A stretch of DNA of 64,000 bases. Source: Cristatella mucedo (lineage: Eukaryota > Bryozoa > Phylactolaemata > Cristatellidae). The notes below the pieces were generated by a model. The model did not search any database, had not been told where the DNA came from, and saw only the letters and a program-made list of their open reading frames with translations. The position numbers and the translations under genes are program-made. The stretch lies in assembly GCA_009760855.2 (NCBI GenBank), contig WPIO01000005.1, forward strand, positions 2,301,001-2,365,000, read 5' to 3'. This document shows, piece by piece, positions 9,428 to 22,670 of the stretch; within the stretch, counting starts at the first letter, position 1; every line of letters starts with the position of its first letter.

Positions 9428-12400
9428 CTATAACGCAATTTTAAGACGCATAAGTTTCTTTAGCAGGTAGAACCTGCAGCATCAGAACGATGAGCAGTAC
9501 TAGTAGCAGTTGCTATTGGATCGATGAGTGGCAGGTTTCATCATCTTCAGAGCCATTAGCAGCAACATCTATAACACTGACCCCATCGGAACAAGCCTGT
9601 CTGCACCTGTACTGCATAAACAGCACTACTGATAAATTCTATAGCCTACAGGTCCTTAAAAAACATCAGGCATAATGTCTTTCTAACGGTCTTGTATCCT
9701 CTCAGTGGCTGGTCTCCAAACCACCTCTTCTGTCGCCGAAGCCAAATGCCACGTGTAATTGTAGAAAACAAGCATGTTCCTGAATCATAATCCTAACAAA
9801 AGTGGACGCTTAGGAATCCTCCTAGATTAAATCCTCTTAAGCGCCATCACAAAATAATCATCCCTGAGCATTAGTGCTTCGTGAACAAACTAACGCACAC
9901 ATTTTATATGTTATTCCATATCAGCAACCCGGTTTATACTTTTAGACAGACACGGTCAGATCAGCTAAATTAAACAGGTTAGCTTATTCTACGATGCTAA
10001 CTTTCCCTGCCAGGTTCTCATCACTCATTAGTCATTGCTAATGTTCTCTTGTATTGAGTAATTGAAAACCTGGTCTAGAGCGGCTGCAGTGCCCAGAAAG
10101 TACTTTCTGATACACTTGCAGTTGGTTACGTCTACACGGAATTTACGTGACACTTATAAGCACAGGCACGCAGCCTTAGCAGGCCATTAGCAGGCACACT
10201 TTTGTCGGCACTTGCTTGTCTGGTTCCCTCCTTCGAGTTTTCCCTCACCCAGGATTACTAATGCCAACCAAAGTTGCACGTGCAAACTGACATAAAACCC
10301 CATTCTTGCAATAAAGGTAAATTTCTTCATGCGAATTGCTCTGAACTACAGCAGTTTAATACATTTTGAACGAAATTTCCTCACAATTGCATGACAAATG
10401 TGTATCCTCGAAGTCTTTTGTTACATGATGCAAGGTTAATTCAATCCGTTTCAACCGGATTTAAATCCACATGTATGTAGGTAATCAGTAGACATTTCCA
10501 CGACCATACTCTTTGTTTTTTGCACAGCTATGCTACAACACAAAATCTTACCGGCATCAGCAGATATCATCGGTACGTCCTCAGTATCCTGGCCAAGCGT
10601 TGCAGGCCGGCTTCCATCGTCTGCCCACCAGGCACCATTGTCATCCAGCTGCTTGTGCCGAAGCAAGTTCTTATATTCAGATATCCTCAGCTTTTTACCG
10701 TCGACAATGCAAGTTCTTTTTGGCCTCGGCCTAAAACGTATGTTTTGAATACAGGGAGAATCCAACTGAAAACCGTTTATAAGCTCGACATATTCAAGAC
10801 TTCAAAACACAATCACCACGGAGGACCGGCGTCTGTGAAAGCTTGCTTGAGAGGATGCATTAGGAGTCACTGCCATGCTTTTTTTGGCATAGCAGTATTT
10901 AGGAATATGGGGGGGGGGGGGCTCACGGCGTTTCCCTTCAGCACTTCTTTTGTACCACAAGTTTTGTAGGTACTACTTTCTGCCACTGCGGCCAACATTA
11001 GCTGCTATCTTTCAGTTAACTTAGTTGTTAACTTGTTTACTGTTCACCCATCAAGCTGGTGCTAGGATGCTCGCATTCGTTGCACAGGCCCACTTTCCAC
11101 TCTTAAGATCAAGGAGACACATCCTTTCTGCAAGGGAAAAGTGATGGGGGCCTTGAGGGTTAACTTCAAACCGTACATGCACGTGCTAGCTGTTTCTATC
11201 TAATTTAGGTTGCATCAATACAACAGGAAATACTTAGTGGTGGTAGCTCAGAGTGCAATTTCAGTTAAAAGACATACGTGCTTTTCAGGCAGTGTGCTGG
11301 TTAAGGTGCTCGCTCCGACCAAGGTCTGGCTGAGGTCGTGGGCTCCTGACCGAGGCATATGCGGAGCACCTGAATAAAGATCAACTTCTCTGGGGGCGCT
11401 ATACAAATGAATTATATGTATATGCCAGAACTCGGTTGGGATACATAGACATTTAAAAATGTGACTTGAAGCCGTATGCTATGAACAGGAGAATGGAGTC
11501 CTTATAACTCAATTAGTGGCAAACTGGCCCAGAAAACCAGAGTACCCAGTCGGAGGCAAAATTGTTTGCTGTCGTCTGACAGCTGATAGCCTTTGGAATT
11601 CTGAATCAATAAATGCATTTATCATAAATATATTCCTTATATATCTGTCAATGGCAAGGATACGCCTGCATATATTGATCAGGCACTTACAGCTGGTGCA
11701 AAACTCGGCAGTTAGGCTTGTCTGTCGTGAGCGCCGTAGTTGCCACATCACAGCACTTCTTGTCGACCTGCACTGGCTACCAGTCAAGCAACGGATCGAC
11801 TTCAAGGTTTTGTCGCTCACTGTCAGGTCCTTTTATTCTTTGGATCCAGCCTATCTATCAGATATACTCCCTACCAGGCTAAGCATCGTACCACCCACTT
11901 TTCGGAATCTGTTTACATATACCTCGTACAAATCTCAAATCCTTTGGAGACCGTGGCTTTAGTTCGTATGCTCCCAAAGCCTGGAACTCACTCTCGACTT
12001 CCGTCACGACATCCCCTGACTAGTCCACAATTAAAAAGAAATTAAAAGCACCTGTTTATGACAGCATTTAGGGGGTCCCTATGATTCGCTCTTTATGTGC
12101 TTATGCATGCTGACACTGTTGAATGTTGCCACAAGTGTATTATTATTATTACTACCTTGAGTGTGCTCTTGGTAAATAGGGCTGAAGATTAATGAAGAAC
12201 ACCTTTGATAATTTTTTTTCTCAAAAACAATCAAAATTGACATGCTCAACTCCCAGTTAAATTTGGCCAGTGACCACCAGGTGACTGCTTTTGATATGAT
12301 GCATGGAGACCATTAATAGAATGAGTAAGCTCTCATTACTAGTTACAAACACTTGCATATTTCAGAGTGTGGTGATTTTGCTTGCATTAACTACTTCCAT

Positions 12401-12484
12401 GTCGGTTCGATCACTCCTCAATGCACATGTGTACATTGGATTAGGATTTTACTTCTGAGATATTGCATAATCTCTCTCTCTCTC

Positions 12485-12524
<40 letters not shown>

Positions 12525-15203
12525 CACATGTGCCCGCATACACATATGGGCTAACATATGTGGGTGAGCGTGAGCTCAGCTGGTATGTGCCTTTTAATTT
12601 AGCCGACTACTTAGAACAAAGGATTTCAACTCCCGATGTGTTCGATCAATCAAAATTTATGTAAGGAATCCAGTGAACAGTGATCGCAGCAATATCCATG
12701 CAATGCAGCCACAGTTGCCAATAGAATCACGTCTATTTTACGCAGAATTATATCTCCAAGAATGAGCACATTCCTACTAACATCTCGGGAGAAAAAAGAG
12801 CTTCAACGCACTGCTAGAACTAATCAGTGAACCGTGATGGCACACTAGGTAAGGTGGTTGCTTTTCACGACCTCGGTCCCGAGTTCGAATTATGCAGTGG
12901 GCCATCTTTTGTTTCCACTACAAGTGGTTGTGATAGCCATAAAGGCTCTTCTGTCGCTATACAAAAAGGGCTTTTAAATCAGCGAGTATTTATTTAGAAA
13001 AAAACTTATAACGTGTAGGCTTAAACGAGCTCTATGTAGAAGCTGAAGCAAACAGCCGTGTGGCTAAACTAGCAATCCGTAAGACGATGTCCTATCGCCA
13101 GTTTTTCTTTGAGCCTTTAGAGCTAAGAGCTGACATTCTCACCATTATATCACCCCGAGAAAGAAAAGCATACAGCAAACTTCCTTCAGATGCTTCAGTT
13201 GCTTCTCCGTTCGCCTCTGAGAAGAAAAAGCTGAAGCAGAAAACCTCACACGAAGCAGGAGGCAAGCGTTGGTCGTCTAGTCATCAGTTGAAGAAGGAGG
13301 CTACAAGATGAGCTTCGTACCGATCAACTGGGAAACTCTACCTTGGCCTGGCAAGCAGACTGATCAAATGGGAGACCACGAACGATCGAAGCCTGTCTTC
13401 CTAGCAGCCGCTGCTCAGAATCAGAGTAAAAAAAAACCGAGCACCGTACCCCTGGGTCAAGCCAGGGAGGCATTTACTTGGCACTTTGCCGTAGTCATCA
13501 TCTAGTTGGTGCATTGTGGCATTGCCATCTATCTATAAAAGCTAACGCCTAGCGATGGCAATCAATGAAAAAAAAGACATGGAGGAGGCGGCGAGCGCTC
13601 GGTGCCATCCATTCTTGCAGAGCAGAGCACTGTGCACGGAAAGGCAAACAATGTGCCCTTTGCACAGCTCAGCTCCAGGCAGATGGGGCAGCCACGGCAG
13701 CGATTGTGAAAAATATCGTCAGAACAGGCCGAGCAGCTGCACTCATTCATGGCTTGCCCTTACATAAATCTGGCCTGTTGCAATGACTCCGTAAGGTTAT
13801 CCCATGCCAGAGCACAATGAATTAACAGGTTGTTAGGCTTGACATTAAGCGACTTTGTGTTCATGCGATGCCATGGTATTTATTAGATTGGCAGATGAAG
13901 AGAAGGTAACAGTCAAAGAGACAATACCTGTAACGGTAGTCAGGATGATTCTCCATATGCTCCTTACTCAGACGAGATTGCTCTTCATAAAATGGCTGTT
14001 TATCTGCCGTGGACATCGACTTCCAAGTTGTACCTTAGCGAGAACAGAATTAAGCAAGTGTGGCTAGATTTCCCAAGTACTGAAGCGCATCTAGAAAAAT
14101 AGGCATTTTGTTGGCTACCTGTATAGGTGGTAGCAGCAGCAGCAGCACACCAGGTCTATCGTTGCATAGCTATTAGAATGGAGCAATCACTGAAGATTGC
14201 AGTAGTCTGCCGGTTTTTACTTTCGAGAGCTTTTAACTAGCAACTTTTCAGCAATTCGTCATGAGCGGAACTATACCAAGACACAAGCTTTGAATAGAGG
14301 CTGTTAGTCGGTCGTTGGTGCAAAATGAATGAGCCGACACAAAGAGAGGCGATGTCACTCTGCAGCCCAGTTAAGTCAGCATTCCTACCTTATCAGGCTG
14401 TAGCACAGGACAAAGTGAAATCTGCAGAAATTTGGCATCGGGTGGGAACCACCATATCACTCGGTAGCACAGGACAAAGTAATCTGCAGAAATTTGGCAG
14501 TGGGTGGGAATCCCATAGTATCTCAGAGAAGTCCTGCTGTCACATGATTGTTGGCCACCAGAACTACACTCGTTCTATTCTTATAAGCACCAGCTTCAAC
14601 CCAGTGGCCTTCCAGCTAGCCAGTGCCATCTGCCCTATCCACAGAGGCAAGACCGCTGCTGCTGCTTCGCTGTAGTTACAGATACCTTGGACAATTCAGT
14701 AGGCAGCCCGAAGGGATAGAGTGAGCCCGTCTGAGACATCCTGTCTGAGCGAAGGCAGAATGGGCAACCATCCATCGATTGCTAGCGTGCAGTCTCTCGA
14801 GCAGTTCATATCCTTGCAGCTCGTCAGTGTGGCACAGCAGTCGGTCTGCTCCCCCTTCACTGAGTGAGGTGGCAGTTCAATGCTGCCGAACCCTACGGAA
14901 GCTTTGAGTTCACGTGCTTCCAAAGTCCGGAAGTCACTATACCGTCACGACATCTCTGACTTGGCGACATTTAAAAAGAGCTAGAAAACCACCTGCTCCT
15001 TGCTGCTGCTGCTACCGAAGCTGCGAGTTGTCCTTTGTGTGCTTACACGTCCTGAAATCGCGCAAGCTATCACTAACCGATTGACACTCTTCCTTTGCCA
15101 GCATACGCCGAAAGGTGTTGAGAATGAAATTTAGTTCTCATAGAATTGCTACATACAGATGCTGTATTATTATTAGCAGCATTTTTAAAGCTAGCCCGTA
15201 CTC

Positions 15204-15261
<58 letters not shown>

Positions 15262-17875
15262 GAGAGAGAGAGCCGGCGGCGTAGAGTGAAAGCTAATGCC
15301 CCCCCCCCCCGAGCGACCTCTCTACATCCATTTCGTGGCTCTCCTCGTGGCTGCTCACTGTCTGCTCGGAGCAGATGATCACTGACGAGAGATGATCGTC
15401 ACATGACGAATCACATGACGAGAGAGATGGCTCACTCTGCTCGGAGCAAAGTGTGTGCAGCTCTGCGATGCTGCCTTCATCTCTGCTTTCGTAAGAACGA
15501 AGGCCCCAAACGACGATTAACTATGCTGGACGATGAACAACTCACGATAATCCGAATGGACCGAGCGAGCGAGCGAGGGGCACGCCAAACAAAGGAGTCC
15601 AGTCGAGCATTGCTGATCGGGCATCGGGAATGATGCACTATACAAACCGCGATGTGCCACCGTAAAAGATCACTGAAATGATGGTGGCGGAATGCTTCCT
15701 TTCACAAAGAAGCGAACGCTAGCCCACACTTGTCGAGGCCGGATCGTGAGAAGACAAGGAGAATATAAAAGACGAGCGGCAAGCAAGAAGAATAGAAATG
15801 CCAGAGCAGACGCTGATAGCAGGCAGGAATAAGTACTCGGCGGCTTGCTTGCCGTTGTCACAACGTACTTCTGGTGCGAAAGTGGATGTTACGGCATTTA
15901 TCTGTCCACCGCTTGCTTTTCCTGACGGGTTTTCTACTGGTTGACAGCTGATGTATACACCTCAAGTGAGCACTATGGACGAGTAGATACTGGACCCGAG
16001 AAAAATCCACATCCACGGTTTCTCGCCCAGTGCGTTCCCATGATGGCACGTGTAGCTACTACAGGAGTGGAAATTGGGGGGGGGGAGGAAGGAAGGTGCT
16101 GAATGGCACAAAAAAAACTGGGCAAACTATGTAACCACCGAGTGAATTGGGATGCTCTTTCAGCTATATATGCACGACTAAATTGTTCTTGTTTAAATCC
16201 ACAGGAGCCTAGCCCTTATGTGACAAATTTGGACATTAAAAGTGGTGCACGTAGCTCGCTGTTGTCGAGAACGTCTTTTAAAACATGACCTTGTCTCACA
16301 CGACGAATGCACATGACTCTCCACAGGACAACTGTACAAGGACATTTGAGTCTGCCCGATCGCCAAAGCCAAGACAGACCGATGCACCAATGGGTGTTGG
16401 TACAGGCTCTTACAAGGCTCCTCTTAATCTAACTGTCTCCTGCCATATTTCGCTGTGCTGCATAGTCATTATTTCTGAGATGCAGCTGAGACCACTTTTA
16501 ATTTTCGTCGTGGGAGACTGGTCTCATTTTTTATGACCTCCAGCCCCTCATTTTTGCGTGGTCCACTTTGTAATGATGTTTTCTTTACAAAGATCTCCAC
16601 GTTCAATCTGGCGAGTCGCACAAACACAGAAAGGATGAATTTCAATTAACACAATTTTCATCCACTTTTTTACTCATAAAACTTGGGTTTCGTCTTCGAT
16701 AGATATTAGAAAAACACTGCTCACACTGCCTGTTTCTTGGATTCATGTTCAAAACTAGAGGTCGCACGTCATTGGACGACCAGCTCGTCGACCCTAAGGT
16801 TACTGCATGGCCTGCCTTAGCGATGCTTCCAAAAACATCTGCAGCGCATCCATGGCGATGCCGCAGAATTAGACTTTAAAGCTACGCGAATCGTGTCCTA
16901 TTCTCTGAAAGAGCATATGGATCTCAGTGGCGAAGTCGATAATAGCCGAAATTCACCGGTTAATGTACCTCACGGGCGGAAGCCAAGGACACAGGAACAG
17001 TTCTAAGGATACGCCAAAGCACCAATGAGACCACGTCGAAGTTATGGACGAAGCTGCCACAGCTTTTAAATACCACCCCATTACTACTACTGCTACCACC
17101 ACCATTAATAATAACAATAATAATAAATGTTAATGTCTAGAGCCCATCAAGGGAACCAATATTTCTTTCCAGGTGCTTTACAACTAGTCGCAAGAGCAGC
17201 AATAAATAACCAAGGCATAATGACATGCAAGGTACCGTGCTTACATTATCATGCTTATATGTACACACAAAAGCACACATGAAGACACGCCCCCCCCCCT
17301 GGTTAGTAAAACCCCGGAGCGAGCAGATGCTTCTTTAACGAGACTTGAATGATTGATTGCACTAAATCAATGGCAGATAACAGTCGGCCACGTCGTCCCT
17401 GCTTGCTCTAGCGTAATGGCAGCATCAAGGCCAAATGAAGCAGTATATCTATTAAGCCTAGAGCACTATCCACCACTGCCCTCCGAAAGTCCACGAGAAG
17501 CTACTCAACTTTACAAGTGGCTGTTGGAAAGCAAATTCCTCAGAAAGGAGGCTACAACTTCATGTTTTATTTAGAGGGCTAGCAAGGCTGCTGGGCCTGA
17601 GCCAGACAACCAAAGTACGGTCAGAAACGAATTACAGAAGGGATACCACTTTCCAGAGGAGTCACATTTTAAAGTTGCTCAAGAGGTAGCATTCTTATTG
17701 AATAGGTCTAGGGGGCATTCATAGCAAAGCTCCAGACTCTCAAAATTAGGGCACACGCCTCCATTTACTGTGTCACGAGAGGCTTTCGGGTGGTGAGATT
17801 GTGGCAGCTCTTAGACAAGTTGTACGAGCCAAGCTCGCCCATGAAGTGCAGAGCTCATACATACGCACATGCGCG

Positions 17876-17918
<43 letters not shown>

Positions 17919-19893
17919 GCCAGTGAGGGTAACAATAACGAGTGTTCTGAAGTGCTAAAGAGCCTTTCCGATCGGATTTCGAAATGAAGTCATGGCATTT
18001 ACCAAGCCAGTCAAAATACAGTTTTAGAGACCTTCCCATCATCAAAACCCGGCTACTAAAGGCGTTTCCCTACCTGAGGCAGAACCACTGAGGCTCACTC
18101 AGCCGGCTGCCCTTCTCTTGGGTCTTACTCCATTACTGCCGCCAATTATTGAAGGTCGCCCTTTTCTTTCAAGGGCTGTTCTCAGCAGACTCCTCTTACT
18201 CTGACAGCCCTAGACAACCCTAGGGCCATCAATTTCACAATTCTGGAGCTACAGCACTAATGTTTTCTACGCTCGGTTATCTATCGCCGATTTAGTGGCT
18301 GAGCCTTTGCTATTTCATTCGGATACCCCTCCGATGTTAGCCCATGCTCTACTCACCCAACCTACCAACTCCTCGTTGCTTGATGGAGATAAGCTAACAG
18401 AACTGTTTAAGCAACTCTACCACAACCTTAGCAAACCTCATATCCATTGCAGTGACGAACCAAGCAGACATTTCTGAACGCACAATGTGCCGTGCACGCA
18501 CGCACGCACGCACGTGCACGCACGCACGCACGCACGCACGCACGCGCGCACACACACACACACCTCTCTCCCCTCGAGCTAATTCACTCTCTTCTGTTCT
18601 GCATTCAGGCTACTTCCATTACTGGTATATACAGCCCTCATCACCACCACAGCTCAGCTACACTGGCTGCTGCAGTTGCATAGCTGTGGTTTTCCACAGC
18701 TGAATACACTGCTGATTGTGCTTTCAGCCAATACTTAAATGGCAGCTGTTGCCGAACATGTGCAGCCTAACTCGAGGGCACCGACTGGGCATTACAGTGC
18801 AGTCGTGCCGAAGAGGCAGTTTGCCGGCCACTGAGCAAGTATTTCCTTAACTGCACAGTCCCGGTCTGGTGTTGGCCATGGTCGGGCATGGCCAATAGTG
18901 GTGTACTTCGGGATGGCATTAAAAGTTTAGTGGGTTGAAGGCCAGACCATTAAAGCAAAGATGTGTGCATGCAACTTGTGCTAAGGAAAAAATACCAAAA
19001 AACACACTTTGTCGATTGTGGTATTCAACACTGTCGCCTTAGCTGCGTTGATGCGAAAACCGTTCCTATGCACCAAGCGATGAAAATAGTGCAGCTAGCA
19101 GGCAAACAGCTTAACGTCGGAAGACGCTGAAACGCAGAGGCCAAGAGTGGTGCTTAGGTATGCATCCCTCTTGGCAGAGTATCGCCCTGCCGTCCTGTAC
19201 TAATACTACTTTGCCACTTCATGGACGAGTCTTTTATTGCAACTAAACTTCTCTGGCATGCAATCTTGAGACAGGCAGGTAATGTCTGTCAGCCGATAAA
19301 TACCCGAATTCAGCATGGACTTCACTCGCCTACCGTGCTGCAGAAGGTTCTCTTAACTAACTGCACCAAAGCAAGCCACACCGAGCTCACTGATTTGCCG
19401 AGTTACATATAGCCTCAAGTACACAAGATTAAAGGTTGCTTACCGAGTATCTTGCTTATCCTTGAGTTGTGCATCTCCGGGTAGAGCTTCAATATCTTCT
19501 GTCTCTCATCTCGTGCCCACACCATGAACGCGTTCATTGGCCTCTTTATATGCGGCTTGCTCGGCTCCGCCGACTTCTCCTTCAGACATCTTTGCATCAT
19601 CTTTGCCGTAGGTAGTTTTCCTGAGCCGAAGGAAATTCAAGTATATTATTTTGGGCAGCCATCATCGAGCCGCACTGTAATACAAGCCGCGCTAGCTTGG
19701 GGCTGCTATCTGCGATGGCACACTAGGTAAGGAGGTTACTTTTCACGACCTTGGTCCCGAGGCCGCGGGTTCGAATCCTGCGGTGGGCGATCCTTTATCG
19801 CCACTGCAAGCGGTGGTGATAGCCGTCAAGGCTCTTCTTTTGCCACAAAAGAGGCTGTTAAATCAGCTAGTATTTTTTTATAACAGTGGAGAG

Positions 19894-19968
<75 letters not shown>

Positions 19969-20514
19969 AAGCTTGCAAAGGTAGGGCCTAGTGGTGCAAA
20001 TGCCTATAGGTACAGCCAGGCCATATGCAGCTATGTACAGGTACCACCACGTTAATGGCTGACCTCACAATGTGGCTCAGTTAAATAAATAAATCCTAGC
20101 AGATTAAACAGCCTCTTTTTGTATAGCGACAAAATAGCCTTTACGGCTATCACCACCAGTGGTGATAAAGGATCACCCCAAGCAGAAATCGAACCCACGA
20201 CCTCGGGACCGAGGTCGTGAAAGCAACTGCCTTACCCAGAGTGCCATCACGGCTCACCGACTCAACACCAGCAGTGCCAACTGGAACAATAGTTGGCAGA
20301 CCTAGTTGATGAATTGTTTAATGTGCAAGCTGTGCATTACAGGCTGAGGACAAATTAACGATGCTGACAAGGACCTGCCCCCTCCCCAGCTAGAAATGAG
20401 GGAGAGAGAGAGAGTGAGGGAGGCATTGAGAGAAGGGAGAGAGCATATATGGTGCGAATATATGACATCGTGAGGAGACTAAGCAAGAGCCTTGAGGGGG
20501 CGAAGAAGTATGAA

Positions 20515-20613
<99 letters not shown>

Positions 20614-20618
20614 CTCCA

Positions 20619-20672
<54 letters not shown>

Positions 20673-22064
20673 GAAAGAGGTACATAGTGGTATACACTTC
20701 ACCTCCTACATATAAGGGTGTAGATGAATTGTAAATGTACACTTAGGTTTAGTACAAATAAATAACTCTAGAGATGGTATACATACGGTGCTTAATGTTT
20801 TGTGGTAGTGCTACAGTGCTCTCTGATTACGACATGAAGTGATACTATCATATTTCTGCCAGCTTAAGTTACAACGACATAATAGTGATGTCGTACCTGA
20901 TTGTGAGACTTTCTTGTGCTGATTATTGGAGCTAACTACAGAGGCACCGCTACTGACCTCCCATTGACCAGCAAGCCAAACGTTAGTATAAGCCTTGCAA
21001 GCCACCAGAGGCCCCATAATCAGCAGGCACTCACTACATGCTGCTACTCACTGCTGCGCACTTCTTCGTCATTGTCACTGCTCGGCTTCTGAGTTCTCAA
21101 ATTAGATGGGGACTCGATCTTTGTAACTCCACGATTTGAGGTAGCAGTGCCAGCAGTAGCAGTTGGTGCAGCCGGCACTCGGGCGACTGGGGCTGTTGGT
21201 GATGCAATGGAACCCATCTCCATGTCCTAATAAAAGCAAGATGCCCACGTGCACCATGGCGGGCTAGCGAAGCAACAACACGCTAGGGAAATAGATATTG
21301 GTAAAGCACATAGAAATATACCTCGCGAGAAAAGGGTGCTGCCATGATCGTTGGTGACATCAGTGGTAAAGCAGCCATTATGGATTGTGAGGTAATGAAG
21401 CTCTGGAGAAGTGAGTGAGGAAAGCCGTTGATGGCACCCGCATGCACATAGGGTGGAATATCAGGCATTATACGGCTGACGGCTGGCTGCAGCAGTTCGG
21501 CATTAGCTGGCGAGAACAGTGGTAGTCTGGCAGCTTGCTGCCTAAGCTCCTGTGCTGTGGCATAGGACAGAGGTTGCCGACCATCGGCCTGTCGAGCTGC
21601 CAAGCCATGCTTGTGCACGAGTAGCTGCTGCTCGTGCAGTGCCAACTGCACCTCTGGAGGATTGCTGAACGGGTAATAGCTGTGAACACCTACAACGGCA
21701 TAGCACATGCTTGATGACAAAGCAAGGGAAACAAGAGGTAAGATACGAACACCAATGACAGAAAAATGATTGAAAGAAGCAGCATGAAAAACTAGAGGGA
21801 GAGGGTCTACGTGTCTGTGTAATAATAATTCATTTATATAGCGCCCTAAGAGAACTTAATCTCTATTCAGGCGCTTCACATATGCCTCGGAGCTCGAGCC
21901 CACGACCTCAGTCAGATCTTAGTCGGGCGAGCACCTTAACTGCTAGACCAAACCAGCTATGGCGGAAGTGAGTGAGTTACTGGCTGAGAGAAAGGAGTGA
22001 TTAAGAAAGGGGGAGATACTGTGAGGGATCAAGTTAGAGAGATGTGGAGAAAGGAGAGACAGTG

Positions 22065-22150
<86 letters not shown>

Positions 22151-22591
22151 AAATGTGAGAGAGATATATCGACTGAAAGAGAGAACTGGACAGAGGAAAA
22201 ATAGAGAGCTGGAAAGTGAGAGAAACAAGCACGTGTGAGAGAGATGAGACACGGTTAGAGAGAAAGAGAGAGAGAGGGCAACTATATTGAGAGACAGAAA
22301 CAGAAATAATGGAAGCCAGGGATAAAAAGAGAAAGCAAGAGGGAGAGAGAGAGCAAGGAAAGAGACTGGGTGAAAGAAAGAGGAAGAGTGATAGAGAGCA
22401 TGCCAAGGAAAGTGACAGTGAGTGAGAGACAGTGCGTAAGAGAGAAAAGAGACAGAATGTGAGAGAGACAAAACAAAAAAGTGAGAGCAAAGGCTAGGGA
22501 TTTAGCAAGACGAAAAGAGACAAATGAGAGACAAAAACAAAAAGTGGATGAGAGTGGGCAAGAGAGAATGGGGGAGCAGGGAGAGAAAGAG

Positions 22592-22670
<79 letters not shown>

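Larger units (their letters stand above)
10731..13927 (-). other. soxD intron 7
   Basis: 3.2 kb, GT(ATTG) to (TTTT)AG. It holds a SINE-2 (11285-11425), a LINE-A fragment (11685-12152), a (TC)n(TG)n tract (12471-12522) and a SINE-1 (12829-13000). A plus-strand open frame at 13060-13311 is not recognisable. Confidence 0.85.
14034..19443 (-). other. soxD intron 6 (inside the HMG box)
   Basis: 5.4 kb, donor CTCG|GTAAGC. It splits the HMG box right after SKIL. It holds (GA)n (15206-15272), (CA)n (17876-17914), a (CACG)n/(CA)n tract (18493-18563), a LINE-B-like tail (about 17105-17290) and a local duplication (14404-14512). No other exon was recognised. Confidence 0.9.

Noticed and set aside
17876-18563. 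Regularly spaced short repeats that might suggest a CRISPR-like array
   Set aside because: They are simple CA and CACG microsatellites without distinct spacers, in an intron of an animal gene.
20355-20742. Open frames of poly-RE or poly-SL across (GA)n tracts (also at 22029-22769, 30246-30707, 54153-54457)
   Set aside because: They are translations of dinucleotide repeats, open in several frames on both strands, with no unique protein sequence.
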